The notes below the pieces were generated by a model. It was not told the origin of the DNA, searched no databases, and was given only the letters and a program-made list of their open reading frames with translations. A stretch of DNA of 64,000 bases, from positions 18,639-82,638 of the forward strand of contig JAQIBS010000089.1 of assembly GCA_027858965.1 (NCBI GenBank), in the 5' to 3' direction. Both the position numbers and the translations under genes were made by a program. Shown in pieces: positions 9,285-17,454 of the stretch. The DNA is from Kiritimatiellia bacterium (GTDB lineage: Bacteria > Verrucomicrobiota > Kiritimatiellia > RFP12 > UBA1067). How positions within the stretch are numbered: position 1 is the first letter of the stretch; each line of letters opens with the position of its first letter.

Positions 9285-9408
9285 CTAATGCAGCGGTGCC
9301 GCAACCAACCAACCAGACCGTGAGTGATCTGCGGCAAGTTTTCTCTCTATTTGAATAGCTGTGTGAACATCATCACTGCATTAGTCAACAACGCTTCGCA
9401 TTGCATAG
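9285..9408 (+). repeat. Family A structured repeat, copy 1
   Basis: It starts with CTAATGCAGCGG and closes with TCACTGCATTAG, which pair as a terminal stem around about 80 nt. A second small hairpin, CAACGC-TTC-GCATTG, and CATAG follow. It begins 2 nt after the corA stop codon in the sense orientation. Other copies: 17256-17374, 30109-30226, 41923-42067 and (minus) 45166-45286. Confidence 0.85.
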
Positions 9409-9413
9409 GAGAG

Positions 9414-9460
9414 AAGGGAAGTGCTGAAGTTCGAGAGTTCTAAAGTGCTAAAGTGCAACA
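9414..9460 (+). repeat. Family J array downstream of corA (J2)
   Basis: The words TTCGAGAGTTCTAAAGTGC and TAAAGTGC repeat here. This is the same family as 59-110, 37424-37490 and 38833-38871, again in the sense orientation relative to the gene upstream (corA). Confidence 0.7.
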
Positions 9461-9616
9461 ATTACAACTACTGCGAGTCAGCCGCATAGCGACTGACCTC
9501 CTCCTGCACCGCATCACAGGAGCAGGCGCACGCCATGTGAGAGCAGATAAACGCGCTTATATAACGGTAAAAAATTGAGGGTAAAAAATCGATTGCAGCG
9601 TAAAAGCTTGATGGCT

Positions 9617-9790
9617 CCTTCTTTGCGCCTCTGCGCCTTGGCGGGAGAAAATATAACACACTACAATTCTCCGTGTCCTCCGCTTGTCACTGCGTAGACG
9701 CAGAGCGCGAAAACGGTTGGTAGAACTTTTGGGAAAAAACATCCTGTCTATCCTGTCTATCCTGTCTATCCATGTTAAATTTTTATTTGG
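9617..9790 (+). repeat. Family F interspersed repeat (F1) with 10-bp tandem tail
   Basis: A block starting CTTTGCGCCTCTGCGCCTTG matches 62241-62375 over about 135 nt with modest divergence. Near its end it includes three tandem copies of TATCCTGTCT (about 9743-9771). The second copy at 62 kb lacks this expansion. The rest of the corA-hicB gap (9461-9616 and 9791-9974) shows no gene. Confidence 0.75.
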
Positions 9791-9974
9791 TTGCGGTTAT
9801 GCTGCGCTGCGTTCCTTGCGATCTTTGTGGATAATTACAGCGAAGCAAATAGATCTCGACATGCCATTATGGGCTGCGCCCAATGAAAGTTATGAATTGT
9901 GAAGAGTAATTTATTTAGAGTATTGCATAAGTGCCAGTGATCATATATGATTTTACTATAAAGGGAGGTAGACA

Positions 9975-10193
9975 ATGACATTAACAGCGGTATTTCAGAA
10001 ATTCCCAGAAGGGTATGCAGCCTTTGTTGAGGAGCTTCCTGGCGCAAATACACAGGGTGCAACTTTAGAAGAGGCAAGGGTAAATCTCACTGAGGCTGCT
10101 GAGTTGATTCTCGAATCCAACAGATTTGTCTCCGAGCGGTCTTTGGCTGGACAGGATGTTATTCGTGAACCATTTGCTCTGCCTGCATTATGA
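9975..10193 (+). CDS. hicB: HicB-type antitoxin, orphaned
   Basis: This 72-aa protein has the partial RNase H-like fold of HicB antitoxins. It starts MTLTAVFQKFPEGYAAF, continues with VEELPGANTQGATLEEARVNL and has the helix TEAAELILESN. In intact modules HicB neutralises the HicA ribonuclease. The ribosome-binding site GGGAGG is at 9963-9968. The stop codon overlaps the start of a hicA reading frame (ATGA), the usual hicBA coupling, but hicA is broken after 17 codons. The antitoxin is therefore left without a toxin here. Confidence 0.85.
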   Translation: MTLTAVFQKFPEGYAAFVEELPGANTQGATLEEARVNLTEAAELILESNRFVSERSLAGQDVIREPFALPAL

Positions 10194-10243
10194 AACGGCG
10201 TGATCTGATACGTCATCTGTCAAAAAACGGGTGTCTACAATAA
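10190..10243 (+). pseudogene. hicA toxin remnant (first 17 codons)
   Basis: ATG overlaps the hicB stop codon. The frame reads MKRRDLIRHLSKNGCLQ and then TAA. This matches the canonical HicA N-terminus (MKRRDLI..L.K.GC), but the double-stranded-RNA-binding-like core with its catalytic His is missing. The following 130 bp show no HicA continuation in any frame, so this is a truncation and not a simple frameshift. Confidence 0.8.
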
Positions 10244-10379
10244 TATAAGCCATTAGGGCTTGGCCACCAGGAAGATTCAACGGAAGTGAATGCGCACCAT
10301 GGAGTCCACGCATTTTTCACCTCTAAAATCTTTTACCTCAAAAAACCTACCACAAAACGCACCCCATTTTTATACCCCT

Positions 10380-13300
10380 CTATTTTTCTACCTTCTCAAC
10401 GAAGATGGTCTCCCACAATTTGCGCAAGCGCTTTGATGAAACAGGTCTGGCTGTTTTCAGTTCCTGGGCAAAGAGTGAAACCCTGAACTCTTCAAGCAGC
10501 CAGCGGTATTGATTCAGAAGTTCTTTATCATGATGCGGTGAATGCTTCAACGCAGAAAAATCCAGATACTTACGCCAGTGTGGAGTAAACTCATCCAGCT
10601 TGCGTAAATCTGCATTAGGATTGCCCTGAGCACGTTGAATCCTGATGCGACAGGCCTCCATATAGCGAGGGTAATGTTCCAGCACATCGCCTGGGACGCT
10701 CTCTGCAAAACCCGGGAAAACCAACCAGGCCAGCTGCTCAAAAATATCAATCTGGGTTGCCTCCACAAGATTCGCTAGTCCAACAACTTCCTCCAGATCT
10801 AAAGCGTTATTCAAAACAGATATCACCAGGCGACTCCTAGCAGTATGAGCTGCATGCAATTTTCCGTAACAGCTCTCCAGCCTCTCTTCAAAATCCACTT
10901 TACTCCGAATGGAACGACGCCCCTCTGTAAAGCTCTCGCGCAGAGCAGCCCGACCAATCTCAGCACCCAGTTGCCGGGATGATATTTCCAATTGAGTTAA
11001 ATAGAGCGCCACGCTATTAGAGATTGATGGTGTCTGAAAATATCGTTTACAGGACTTTCCCAGAGCAATTGCAATGAGGCGACACACACCCGCCTGATGA
11101 GCCGCCAGAGCGGCATTTTTGTCAGCAAAAAGCTGAATCGAAACACTCTCCTGCTTATCAACAAGGGCAGGAAAGTTTATCACCGGCCAGCCGCTCTTAC
11201 CGATATCCACCTGCTCCGGCAGATCACCGAAATCCCAACTGTTTATTCCTTTTTGGTTCCAGTGGCTGTCCACAGCAGATGACTCCGCCGGCTCTTTAAT
11301 CTCATGGCTGTAACGATCAATCAAATCAGAGAGATCACGACTGGAAGAGAGCTCTTTACCTTCATCATCAAAAACAAAGTAACGAACACGCAGATGATTG
11401 GGCCAGTCATCACGCAACCAGATTTCAGGGGGCACGCGAACCGAACGTGCACGATAAATGGCATCCGAAAATGAATCCGGTAAAGATCCAAGTCCTGCTT
11501 CCATGTATGTTCTACAAATGGCAATAGTCTCGGCAACAGGCTGAAGCAATCTACGATATTTAGAAGGCAGCACATGAATCATCCAACGCAGCTTTTCATC
11601 CAAAGCCCCTGGTACCAGCCACTCACTCGGCCACTGTGCCACAACCGGCAGCATCGCAACCGGAGTTTCACAGGTGATGCCATCATTATCAGCCCCCTGA
11701 TCATAACAATAGATCAATTTAAAACGCGTGCCTTTAAGAGTAATGTGCTCTGGAAAATCATGCTCCCGGTTACCGGCGGCCGGAAGATCTTCATCACGCA
11801 TAATAAGAGAGTCAACTAAAGCAGGATCGGCCTCCTTGATCCATTGACGCAACTGAGCCGCATTACAGATCTTTTGCGGCAGGCGCTCATCATAAAAGCC
11901 GACAGCAACTTCAGGATCAAATAAAGCCCCCTCGCTACGCATCTTAGTTTCAAGATCAAGCAGGGCATCTGTTTTCAACAAATTCTTCTTAAGAAATTCA
12001 GGACGGGGCGCGGGGAAATCACTCTGCAACAAACCATCACGAATAAATATCCGACGCGCGGCATCCGGATCAATGCGACTGAAATCACGGTTACGTCCAT
12101 CAGCAATAACAAGTCCGAAGAAGGTCACCCGTTCCTTTACACTGACAAAACCGCGACGTCCATCCCAGTGTTCAGCCCAATACTGATATTTACAATGGTT
12201 GCGGGCAATCGGTTCAATCCATTCCGGTGAGATACATGCGGTCTGACGTGCAAACAAACGAGATGTCTCAACCAGATCTCCGGTCAGCACCCACTCACGG
12301 CTAATCTGTTTATGTCCGTGCTTAAACTGCTTTTTGTTTTTATCAGATTTCTGCTCTTTAAACTTAGCCAGTCCAGAGCCCGGAAATATAGAAAAGCGGA
12401 TACCACGAGTTCCCTGATACTCATTGGTTTCCGGATCAAGATGTCCTATATTTGATATCAGGCCACGTAAAAGGGCGCGATGCATTCCATCTTCGCCACC
12501 GTTATATGACTCAACATCCAGCTTCAGCTGTTTGCATATTTTTTTAATCTGGCCATGCAGATCAATCCACTCACGCATCTTGGGATACGAAAGAAAGTTC
12601 TCCTTACAGAGCTTACGCCTGCGACTTTGCGAGGTTGCACCACTCTCCTCGGTATACCATCGCCATAAACGCAGTAATCCGGAGAAATCTGAGGTGGAAG
12701 ACAAGAAACGGGCGTGAAGACGATCTGCTTCTGCCTTTTTATCAATCGGACGCCGTTTGGGGTTATTACACTCCAAAGCAGCAACTACGATTAGGGTATC
12801 CCGCAATGCCTTTTCCCGGTCAGCGGCAAAGAGGATGGCACCCAGAGCAGGGCCAATCGGCAGATGCGAAAGCTGGCGGCCTAGACGGGTCAAGGTGTAA
12901 CGGGAATCATCTTGTATATTGGAAGCAGGTTTAATTGCCCCCAGCAGGTCAAGCTTACGATAGCCCTCCTTTATAATGGCAATTGAGGGCGGTTCAATAA
13001 AGGGAAATGTGTCAATATCACCCAGATTAAGATCCATCATAGTCAGGATAACCCCTGCCAGGCTGGTCCTCAATATTTCGGGAGGTGTATAAACATCACG
13101 TTTCTTGAAATCATCCTGTGCGTAAAGACGAATACAAATGCCGGGAGCAACACGTCCGCAGCGTCCCTTACGCTGATTGGCGCTGGCCTGCGAAACAGCT
13201 TCAATTAACAGACGCTGTACCTGGGTTCGATGACTGTAGCGATTCAAGCGCACCAGACCTGAGTCAACAACGTATCGGATACCAGGGATAGTCACCGAAG

Positions 13301-14150
13301 TCTCAGCAACATTGGTCGACAGAATAATGCGTCGATTGGAAGAGGTCGTAAAGGCACGCTGCTGCTCTGCGGCAGGCAGTGATGCCAGCAGCGGAATAAT
13401 CTCCGTTTGAGGCAGGCGGCGTCCTTTCAGGGTTTCAGCAGCATCGCGGATATCATGTTCACCGGGAAGAAAGACAAGGATATCGCCTTCACCATCACAG
13501 ATCAATTCATCGCAGGCATTTGCGATCTGAGCCGAAAGGTCCGCATCATCTTTCTCCTGTGGTGGACGCCAACGCAGTTCAATCGGGTAGATACGTCCCG
13601 GCACGGAAATAACAGGAGCGTCATTAAAAAATGAAGAGAACCGTTCAACATCCAATGTTGCCGAGCTAATAATAATTTTTAGATCGCGTCGTTTTCTGAT
13701 AACACGTTTGAGGATACCCAGCAGAAAATCGATATTCAGAGAGCGTTCATGCGCTTCATCAATAATGATGGTATCATAACGCTTAAAAAAGCGGTCATTG
13801 CGAGTCTCAGCCAGGAGGATGCCGTCGGTCATGAATTTCAGACGCGTCTGAGCAGAGATGATCTTCTCAAAACGATGCTGACAGCCTACAAATCCACCCA
13901 GTTCCTGATGTAGCTCGGAGGCAACCCGTTTGGCCATGGTAAAGGCAGCCAGCCGACGCGGCTGAGTGCACCCTATCAATCCCTTCTTACCCCGGCCGGC
14001 ATTCAATGCAATCTTCGGCAGCTGTGTAGTTTTACCGGAGCCGGTATCGCCACTGACAATAATAACCTGATGCGATTGAATCGCAGAGCTTATTTCGTCG
14101 GCATGTGTCGCAATAGGAAGCTCGCGCGGAATTAACAAGGGTAGTTTCAT
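10380..14150 (-). CDS. hrpA: ATP-dependent RNA helicase HrpA
   Basis: This is a DEAH-box RNA helicase of 1256 aa, implicated in E. coli in processing fimbrial mRNA and rescuing stalled ribosomes. The Walker A motif GDTGSGKTTQLPK is near the N-terminus. IIIDEAHERS is motif II, SSATLD is motif III and QRKGRCGRVAPG is motif VI. After the HA2/OB region comes the long DUF3418-like C-terminus typical of bacterial HrpA. The start MKLPLLIPREL at 14150 is preferred over an upstream in-frame start near 14390, because the extra 80 codons run through a family B repeat and a palindrome, and AAGG precedes 14150. It is a single-gene unit, divergent from the VTC cluster. Confidence 0.95.
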   Translation of the reverse strand: MKLPLLIPRELPIATHADEISSAIQSHQVIIVSGDTGSGKTTQLPKIALNAGRGKKGLIGCTQPRRLAAFTMAKRVASELHQELGGFVGCQHRFEKIISAQTRLKFMTDGILLAETRNDRFFKRYDTIIIDEAHERSLNIDFLLGILKRVIRKRRDLKIIISSATLDVERFSSFFNDAPVISVPGRIYPIELRWRPPQEKDDADLSAQIANACDELICDGEGDILVFLPGEHDIRDAAETLKGRRLPQTEIIPLLASLPAAEQQRAFTTSSNRRIILSTNVAETSVTIPGIRYVVDSGLVRLNRYSHRTQVQRLLIEAVSQASANQRKGRCGRVAPGICIRLYAQDDFKKRDVYTPPEILRTSLAGVILTMMDLNLGDIDTFPFIEPPSIAIIKEGYRKLDLLGAIKPASNIQDDSRYTLTRLGRQLSHLPIGPALGAILFAADREKALRDTLIVVAALECNNPKRRPIDKKAEADRLHARFLSSTSDFSGLLRLWRWYTEESGATSQSRRRKLCKENFLSYPKMREWIDLHGQIKKICKQLKLDVESYNGGEDGMHRALLRGLISNIGHLDPETNEYQGTRGIRFSIFPGSGLAKFKEQKSDKNKKQFKHGHKQISREWVLTGDLVETSRLFARQTACISPEWIEPIARNHCKYQYWAEHWDGRRGFVSVKERVTFFGLVIADGRNRDFSRIDPDAARRIFIRDGLLQSDFPAPRPEFLKKNLLKTDALLDLETKMRSEGALFDPEVAVGFYDERLPQKICNAAQLRQWIKEADPALVDSLIMRDEDLPAAGNREHDFPEHITLKGTRFKLIYCYDQGADNDGITCETPVAMLPVVAQWPSEWLVPGALDEKLRWMIHVLPSKYRRLLQPVAETIAICRTYMEAGLGSLPDSFSDAIYRARSVRVPPEIWLRDDWPNHLRVRYFVFDDEGKELSSSRDLSDLIDRYSHEIKEPAESSAVDSHWNQKGINSWDFGDLPEQVDIGKSGWPVINFPALVDKQESVSIQLFADKNAALAAHQAGVCRLIAIALGKSCKRYFQTPSISNSVALYLTQLEISSRQLGAEIGRAALRESFTEGRRSIRSKVDFEERLESCYGKLHAAHTARSRLVISVLNNALDLEEVVGLANLVEATQIDIFEQLAWLVFPGFAESVPGDVLEHYPRYMEACRIRIQRAQGNPNADLRKLDEFTPHWRKYLDFSALKHSPHHDKELLNQYRWLLEEFRVSLFAQELKTARPVSSKRLRKLWETIFVEKVEK

Positions 14151-14263
14151 GAAACCTTTTTTACTCAATTTTTGCGTTTTGTTTACAGATAAACTTTCGT
14201 GGCAACAGAGTACCAAAATAACACACGGAAAAGCCAAAATATATTTTATTGATGAAAGTCGAT

Positions 14264-14312
14264 GCCAAGGCTGTAACACCGTGCTCTGGAGGGACCGTGG
14301 CTCACGGTCCGC
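14264..14312. repeat. Family B REP-like double hairpin (copy B2)
   Basis: It repeats the 3069-3118 element: a GGCTGT-AAC-ACCGTG-like first stem, then the perfect stem GGACCGTG-GCT-CACGGTCC. It lies between the divergent hrpA and VTC genes. Confidence 0.8.
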
Positions 14313-14345
14313 AAACATCCCGATTAACATATTATTTTCTAATAA

Positions 14346-14369
14346 AAATATTACAATATTGTAATATTT
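14346..14369. promoter_or_regulatory. 24-bp perfect palindrome, probable operator
   Basis: The half-site AAATATTACAAT is followed directly by its reverse complement, with no spacer. It is all A/T except for one symmetric C/G pair, and lies upstream of the VTC promoter and of hrpA. The symmetry suits a dimeric repressor site, but an AT-rich palindrome can also arise by chance or act as a cruciform. Confidence 0.5.
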
Positions 14370-14370
14370 A

Positions 14371-14413
14371 TCTAACATTTTCTCTAACAATTATCTAACA
14401 AAAATGATAAAAT
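14371..14413 (+). promoter_or_regulatory. Three TCTAACA direct repeats plus -10 box before the VTC operon
   Basis: TCTAACA occurs at 14371-14377, 14383-14389 and 14394-14400, one helical turn apart (12 and 11 bp). The -10-like TAAAAT (14408-14413) follows after 7 nt and no -35 box is seen. Direct heptamers at 11-12 bp spacing that replace the -35 element are the layout used by PhoB/PhoP (OmpR-family) activators. The downstream polyphosphate polymerase makes phosphate control a reasonable inference. Confidence 0.5.
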
Positions 14414-14445
14414 GGTAATTAAATAATTTGGAGTTGTGGCATAAA

Positions 14446-15270
14446 ATGTTCAAACGCAGAGATAACAAAAGAAAAGACTGGTTAACGCGTTATGAGGCCA
14501 AGTATATAATCCCGGAGAGTCTTGCACATGAGGTAAGAGATTTTATTGTCCCTTTCTGCAAACCTGACAGCCACGCAAGCAAGGTTGACCTACCGATATA
14601 CACTATAACAACCCTGCAGCTGGATAATCAGGAATACTCACTGCACTTTGCAAAAGAGCGGGAAGCGATAAAACGATTTAAGCTGAGAGTCAGAACATAC
14701 GGGGAGATCGGATCTGCACCGATATTTACAGAGATAAAATCCAAACTGGAAAACACAATTATTAAGAACCGTGTGGCAATTCCGTTTACAGATTGGAACC
14801 GGGATTTAATTTTCGGGCTTAAGTTACCGGAGTGCTTGAAGAGCGACAGACAGATAAGGGACTTTTTACAGTTCAAACGCTTGATCTGGGAGACCGGAGC
14901 TCAACCGACGGCATTAATACGCTATGAAAGAGAGTCCTACGTAGGATCAATTGACAGATATGCCAGAATCACATTTGACCGAAAACTTGAGTATCAAATG
15001 TCTGATTCATGGACAGATTTTGGACGAAGCGGTATTTGGCACGGGATGGATTCATCCGAAGCACAGGGGTTTGGTCTCCCCTACTCAGGCGTTGTGCTGG
15101 AGGTAAAAACTCTCAGTCACACACCCACCTGGGTACAGGACCTGGTGGAGAGATTTCAGTTAAGAAAATCTGGAAACTGCAAGTACTCAACAGCGATATG
15201 GCGCGAAGGATACTTTCGTGGTTATCCGCATACGAATGCTTTCGCAGAGGAGATTCTTAACTCTGTTTAA
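14446..15270 (+). CDS. VTC-domain polyphosphate polymerase
   Basis: This 274-aa protein has the VTC domain, the tunnel-fold domain that makes inorganic polyphosphate from ATP in yeast Vtc4. The tunnel motifs are present: EAKYIIP at the N-terminus, RFKLRVRTYG, FTEIKSKLENTIIKNR (basic and acidic tunnel residues), ALIRYERESYVG, ARITFDRKLEYQ and VVLEVKTLSHTPTW. The end, VERFQLRKSGNCKYSTA, is also typical. There is no membrane segment of its own. ATG at 14446 is chosen (GGAG at 14430-14433, a long 12-nt spacing); an in-frame TTG at 14428 is an alternative. It is the first gene of a plus-strand cluster with DUF4956, HlyD, TolC and CotH proteins. VTC, DUF4956 and CotH genes are neighbours in many bacteria. 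Confidence 0.9.
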   Translation: MFKRRDNKRKDWLTRYEAKYIIPESLAHEVRDFIVPFCKPDSHASKVDLPIYTITTLQLDNQEYSLHFAKEREAIKRFKLRVRTYGEIGSAPIFTEIKSKLENTIIKNRVAIPFTDWNRDLIFGLKLPECLKSDRQIRDFLQFKRLIWETGAQPTALIRYERESYVGSIDRYARITFDRKLEYQMSDSWTDFGRSGIWHGMDSSEAQGFGLPYSGVVLEVKTLSHTPTWVQDLVERFQLRKSGNCKYSTAIWREGYFRGYPHTNAFAEEILNSV

Positions 15271-15317
15271 GAATTTGATTTTATTAAGGTATATATTTTT
15301 ATGAAAGAGGTTTGTCT

Positions 15318-16007
15318 TTGAACGATTATTTATCAATGTTTTTTGGAACACCGACTGAGCTTACGGTACCGACTATTGCCGGTGCGCTTATCCTGAGTTT
15401 TCTACTTTCAATGATTTTTGCGGTGGTCTATCAGATGACCTTCAGAGGTTTTTCATACTCACGTTCATATATCCACACCATGGTACTGGGCAGCATGGTG
15501 ACATGTATGCTGATTATGGCTGTGGGCAGTAATCTAGCACGCGGCATGGGTATACTGGGAACACTGGCTATTATCCGGTTCAGGACACCCGTGCGTGATC
15601 CCCGAGATGCAATGTTCCTCTTTGCCTGCCTAGGAGTGGGCATATCCTGTGGATCAGGGATGCCTAAGGTTGCCATGACAGGCACAGCACTAATTAATAT
15701 CGTGGCATTGATCCTTCACTGGGCTCCTTTTGCCTCACGTAGAGAGTATGAAGGACTGTTGCGGTTTTCAATGAAAAGCAATGACAAAGAGGCCGAAAAA
15801 AACATTCAGGATATACTGGTGCGATACTGTGACTCCTTTTATATGCTAGGCATGCGTGATGCGGAGCAGGGCGAAAGTGTTGAGCTCTCATATCAACTGC
15901 GCCTGATTGATCCATCATACCAGCAGGATATTATTTCTGAACTTAAGAAAAGCGGACTTATTAATGACCCGGTTCTAATGATGCAAAGAACCACCGTAGA
16001 ACTTTAG
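15318..16007 (+). CDS. DUF4956 membrane protein
   Basis: This 229-aa inner-membrane protein has about four membrane helices in its first 140 residues (TIAGALILSFLLSMIFAVVY, IHTMVLGSMVTCMLIMAV, MFLFACLGVGISCG, TGTALINIVALILHW), then a soluble C-terminus. The segment GMGILGTLAIIRFRTPVRD is the family hallmark and recalls the MgtC signature (GIGFLGAG.I.R), though homology is not shown. The start is read as TTG at 15318, because AGAGG (15306-15310) lies about 7 nt before it; TTG 15312 is too close. The stop is 9 bp before the HlyD gene. The function is unknown; the family travels with VTC polymerases and may anchor the enzyme or pass its product across the membrane. Confidence 0.87.
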   Translation: MNDYLSMFFGTPTELTVPTIAGALILSFLLSMIFAVVYQMTFRGFSYSRSYIHTMVLGSMVTCMLIMAVGSNLARGMGILGTLAIIRFRTPVRDPRDAMFLFACLGVGISCGSGMPKVAMTGTALINIVALILHWAPFASRREYEGLLRFSMKSNDKEAEKNIQDILVRYCDSFYMLGMRDAEQGESVELSYQLRLIDPSYQQDIISELKKSGLINDPVLMMQRTTVEL

Positions 16008-16016
16008 GACTTTTAA

Positions 16017-17246
16017 ATGACAAAAGATTTCAAAAGAAAAAAAATGCGACAATCCGTGAGTATGTCAGTTAAACGACTCTCCAGAGTGAGTCTGTTTATA
16101 CTGATTATTGTGATGATCCCGTTTGTTTCAACCCTGGTGATCAGGAACCAGAAGCCTGATAGATTCACCGGTATTGTAGAGTCTGAATCTGAAACAGTAG
16201 GATCAATTAATTCTTCCCGCATTATCTCAATTGAGGTATACCCCGGACAGAGCGTAAAACCAGGAGATGTACTGGTGCGGCTGGAACCCACCGACCGGGC
16301 CATGGAACTGGCCATGAATCAGGCCCGTCTCATGGACTATGAACAAAGCCTGTTGCGCTACGAACAAACTCAGTTGCAATACAGACAGAGTCTTCAGGAA
16401 TCTGCCAGAAAATACCGTCAGCTGGTGGAAGAGGCCGCTGTTGAACTTGAGCAGGAAAAAATGAACAAGGCTAGAGATGAAGCCGAACTAACGGGTTTAG
16501 AAGAGGAGATCAAACATCTGCAGCCACTGGTTGAAAAAAGAGTTGTCAGCGAACTTGAACTTACTGCACTCAGACCTAGAATAGCCACTCTTAAAATCAC
16601 TATCAAACAATATAAACCTCTGACCAACGCCCTTCAGCACAGACTTGATCAGACCAAATCCGCTTTGAATGAGGTAATGAAGCTTCAGGTTTCTTTGGAT
16701 TTCAACAAAACCCTTAACCCTCTTGAACTATCCCTCAAGAAGGCCAGAGAGAGCTGCACTCATATGGAGGTTGTGGAACCATCGGTACTACGTGCCACAC
16801 GGCAAGGTATTGTCTCTCGCATCCAGCATCAAGCTGGTGATGTTGTCTCAGCGGGAGATCCTATCGTAAGAATCGCATCGCAATCATCCCTGTATATAAT
16901 TGGTCTTCTACCACAAAGCCAGGGGAAAAATGTTACAGTCGGGGAAAAACTCTCTGTAATACGCATCACAGAACAGAGAGAAAACGTTGTCTTGACCACA
17001 GAAGTGGAATCTCTGGACCCCGAAGTTATGGACCTGATTGATCCATTCAACCCGTCACCACGTGTTCCCCTGCGCGGTCGCAGGGTGCGCCTGCGCATTA
17101 TTAACGAAAAACACAATTTGGTTCCGGGCGAAACCGTATTCCTTCAACCGCCAGAAACAGAATCTACAGTTGACAATATCATGCGCTGCTTTATTCCAGG
17201 AAATGGCACCCGGCAGCAAAATATTTTCACAACAGGCAGCCAGTAA
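16017..17246 (+). CDS. HlyD-family periplasmic adaptor
   Basis: This 409-aa membrane-fusion protein has a short basic cytoplasmic start, one membrane helix (LFILIIVMIPFVSTLVI, about 23-40) and a periplasmic part. A biotinyl-lipoyl half-motif (VYPGQSVKPGDVLVRLEP) is followed by long coiled coils (about 95-240, with LEEEIKHLQPLVEKRVVSE). The second lipoyl half is GIVSRIQHQAGDVVSAGDPI, then a beta-barrel domain. Such adaptors bridge an inner-membrane pump to a TolC channel. The gene follows the DUF4956 gene by 9 bp and a TolC-like gene comes next, but no ABC, RND or MFS pump is encoded nearby. A family A repeat begins 10 nt after the stop codon. Confidence 0.9.
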   Translation: MTKDFKRKKMRQSVSMSVKRLSRVSLFILIIVMIPFVSTLVIRNQKPDRFTGIVESESETVGSINSSRIISIEVYPGQSVKPGDVLVRLEPTDRAMELAMNQARLMDYEQSLLRYEQTQLQYRQSLQESARKYRQLVEEAAVELEQEKMNKARDEAELTGLEEEIKHLQPLVEKRVVSELELTALRPRIATLKITIKQYKPLTNALQHRLDQTKSALNEVMKLQVSLDFNKTLNPLELSLKKARESCTHMEVVEPSVLRATRQGIVSRIQHQAGDVVSAGDPIVRIASQSSLYIIGLLPQSQGKNVTVGEKLSVIRITEQRENVVLTTEVESLDPEVMDLIDPFNPSPRVPLRGRRVRLRIINEKHNLVPGETVFLQPPETESTVDNIMRCFIPGNGTRQQNIFTTGSQ

Positions 17247-17255
17247 CGAATGCTA

Positions 17256-17374
17256 CTAATGCAGCGGAGCCGCAACCAAACTAAACCCTTGTGATATGCA
17301 AATCTTTTTTCTATCTTTGAACAGTTGTGCGAAAGACATCGCTGCATTAGTCAACAAAGCTTCGCGTTGCATAG
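17256..17374 (+). repeat. Family A structured repeat, copy 2
   Basis: The arms CTAATGCAGCG and CGCTGCATTAG pair perfectly over 11 bp. The second hairpin region is CAAAGC-TTC-GCGTTG, then CATAG. It is shared with the copy at 30109 almost word for word in the centre (CCCTTGTGATATGCAAATC). It sits between the HlyD and TolC genes. Confidence 0.88.
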
Positions 17375-17454
17375 AAGAATGGATAAAGGTTCGTTCATGA
17401 AGGTCCGGCACTCCTATAAAAATTTAAACATATACTTGTGTTAACATAACAATT

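Noticed and set aside
14151..14390. 80-codon N-terminal extension of HrpA
   Set aside because: It reads through a family B repeat and the 24-bp palindrome and has no similarity to helicases. MKLPLLIPREL at 14150 has a ribosome-binding site.
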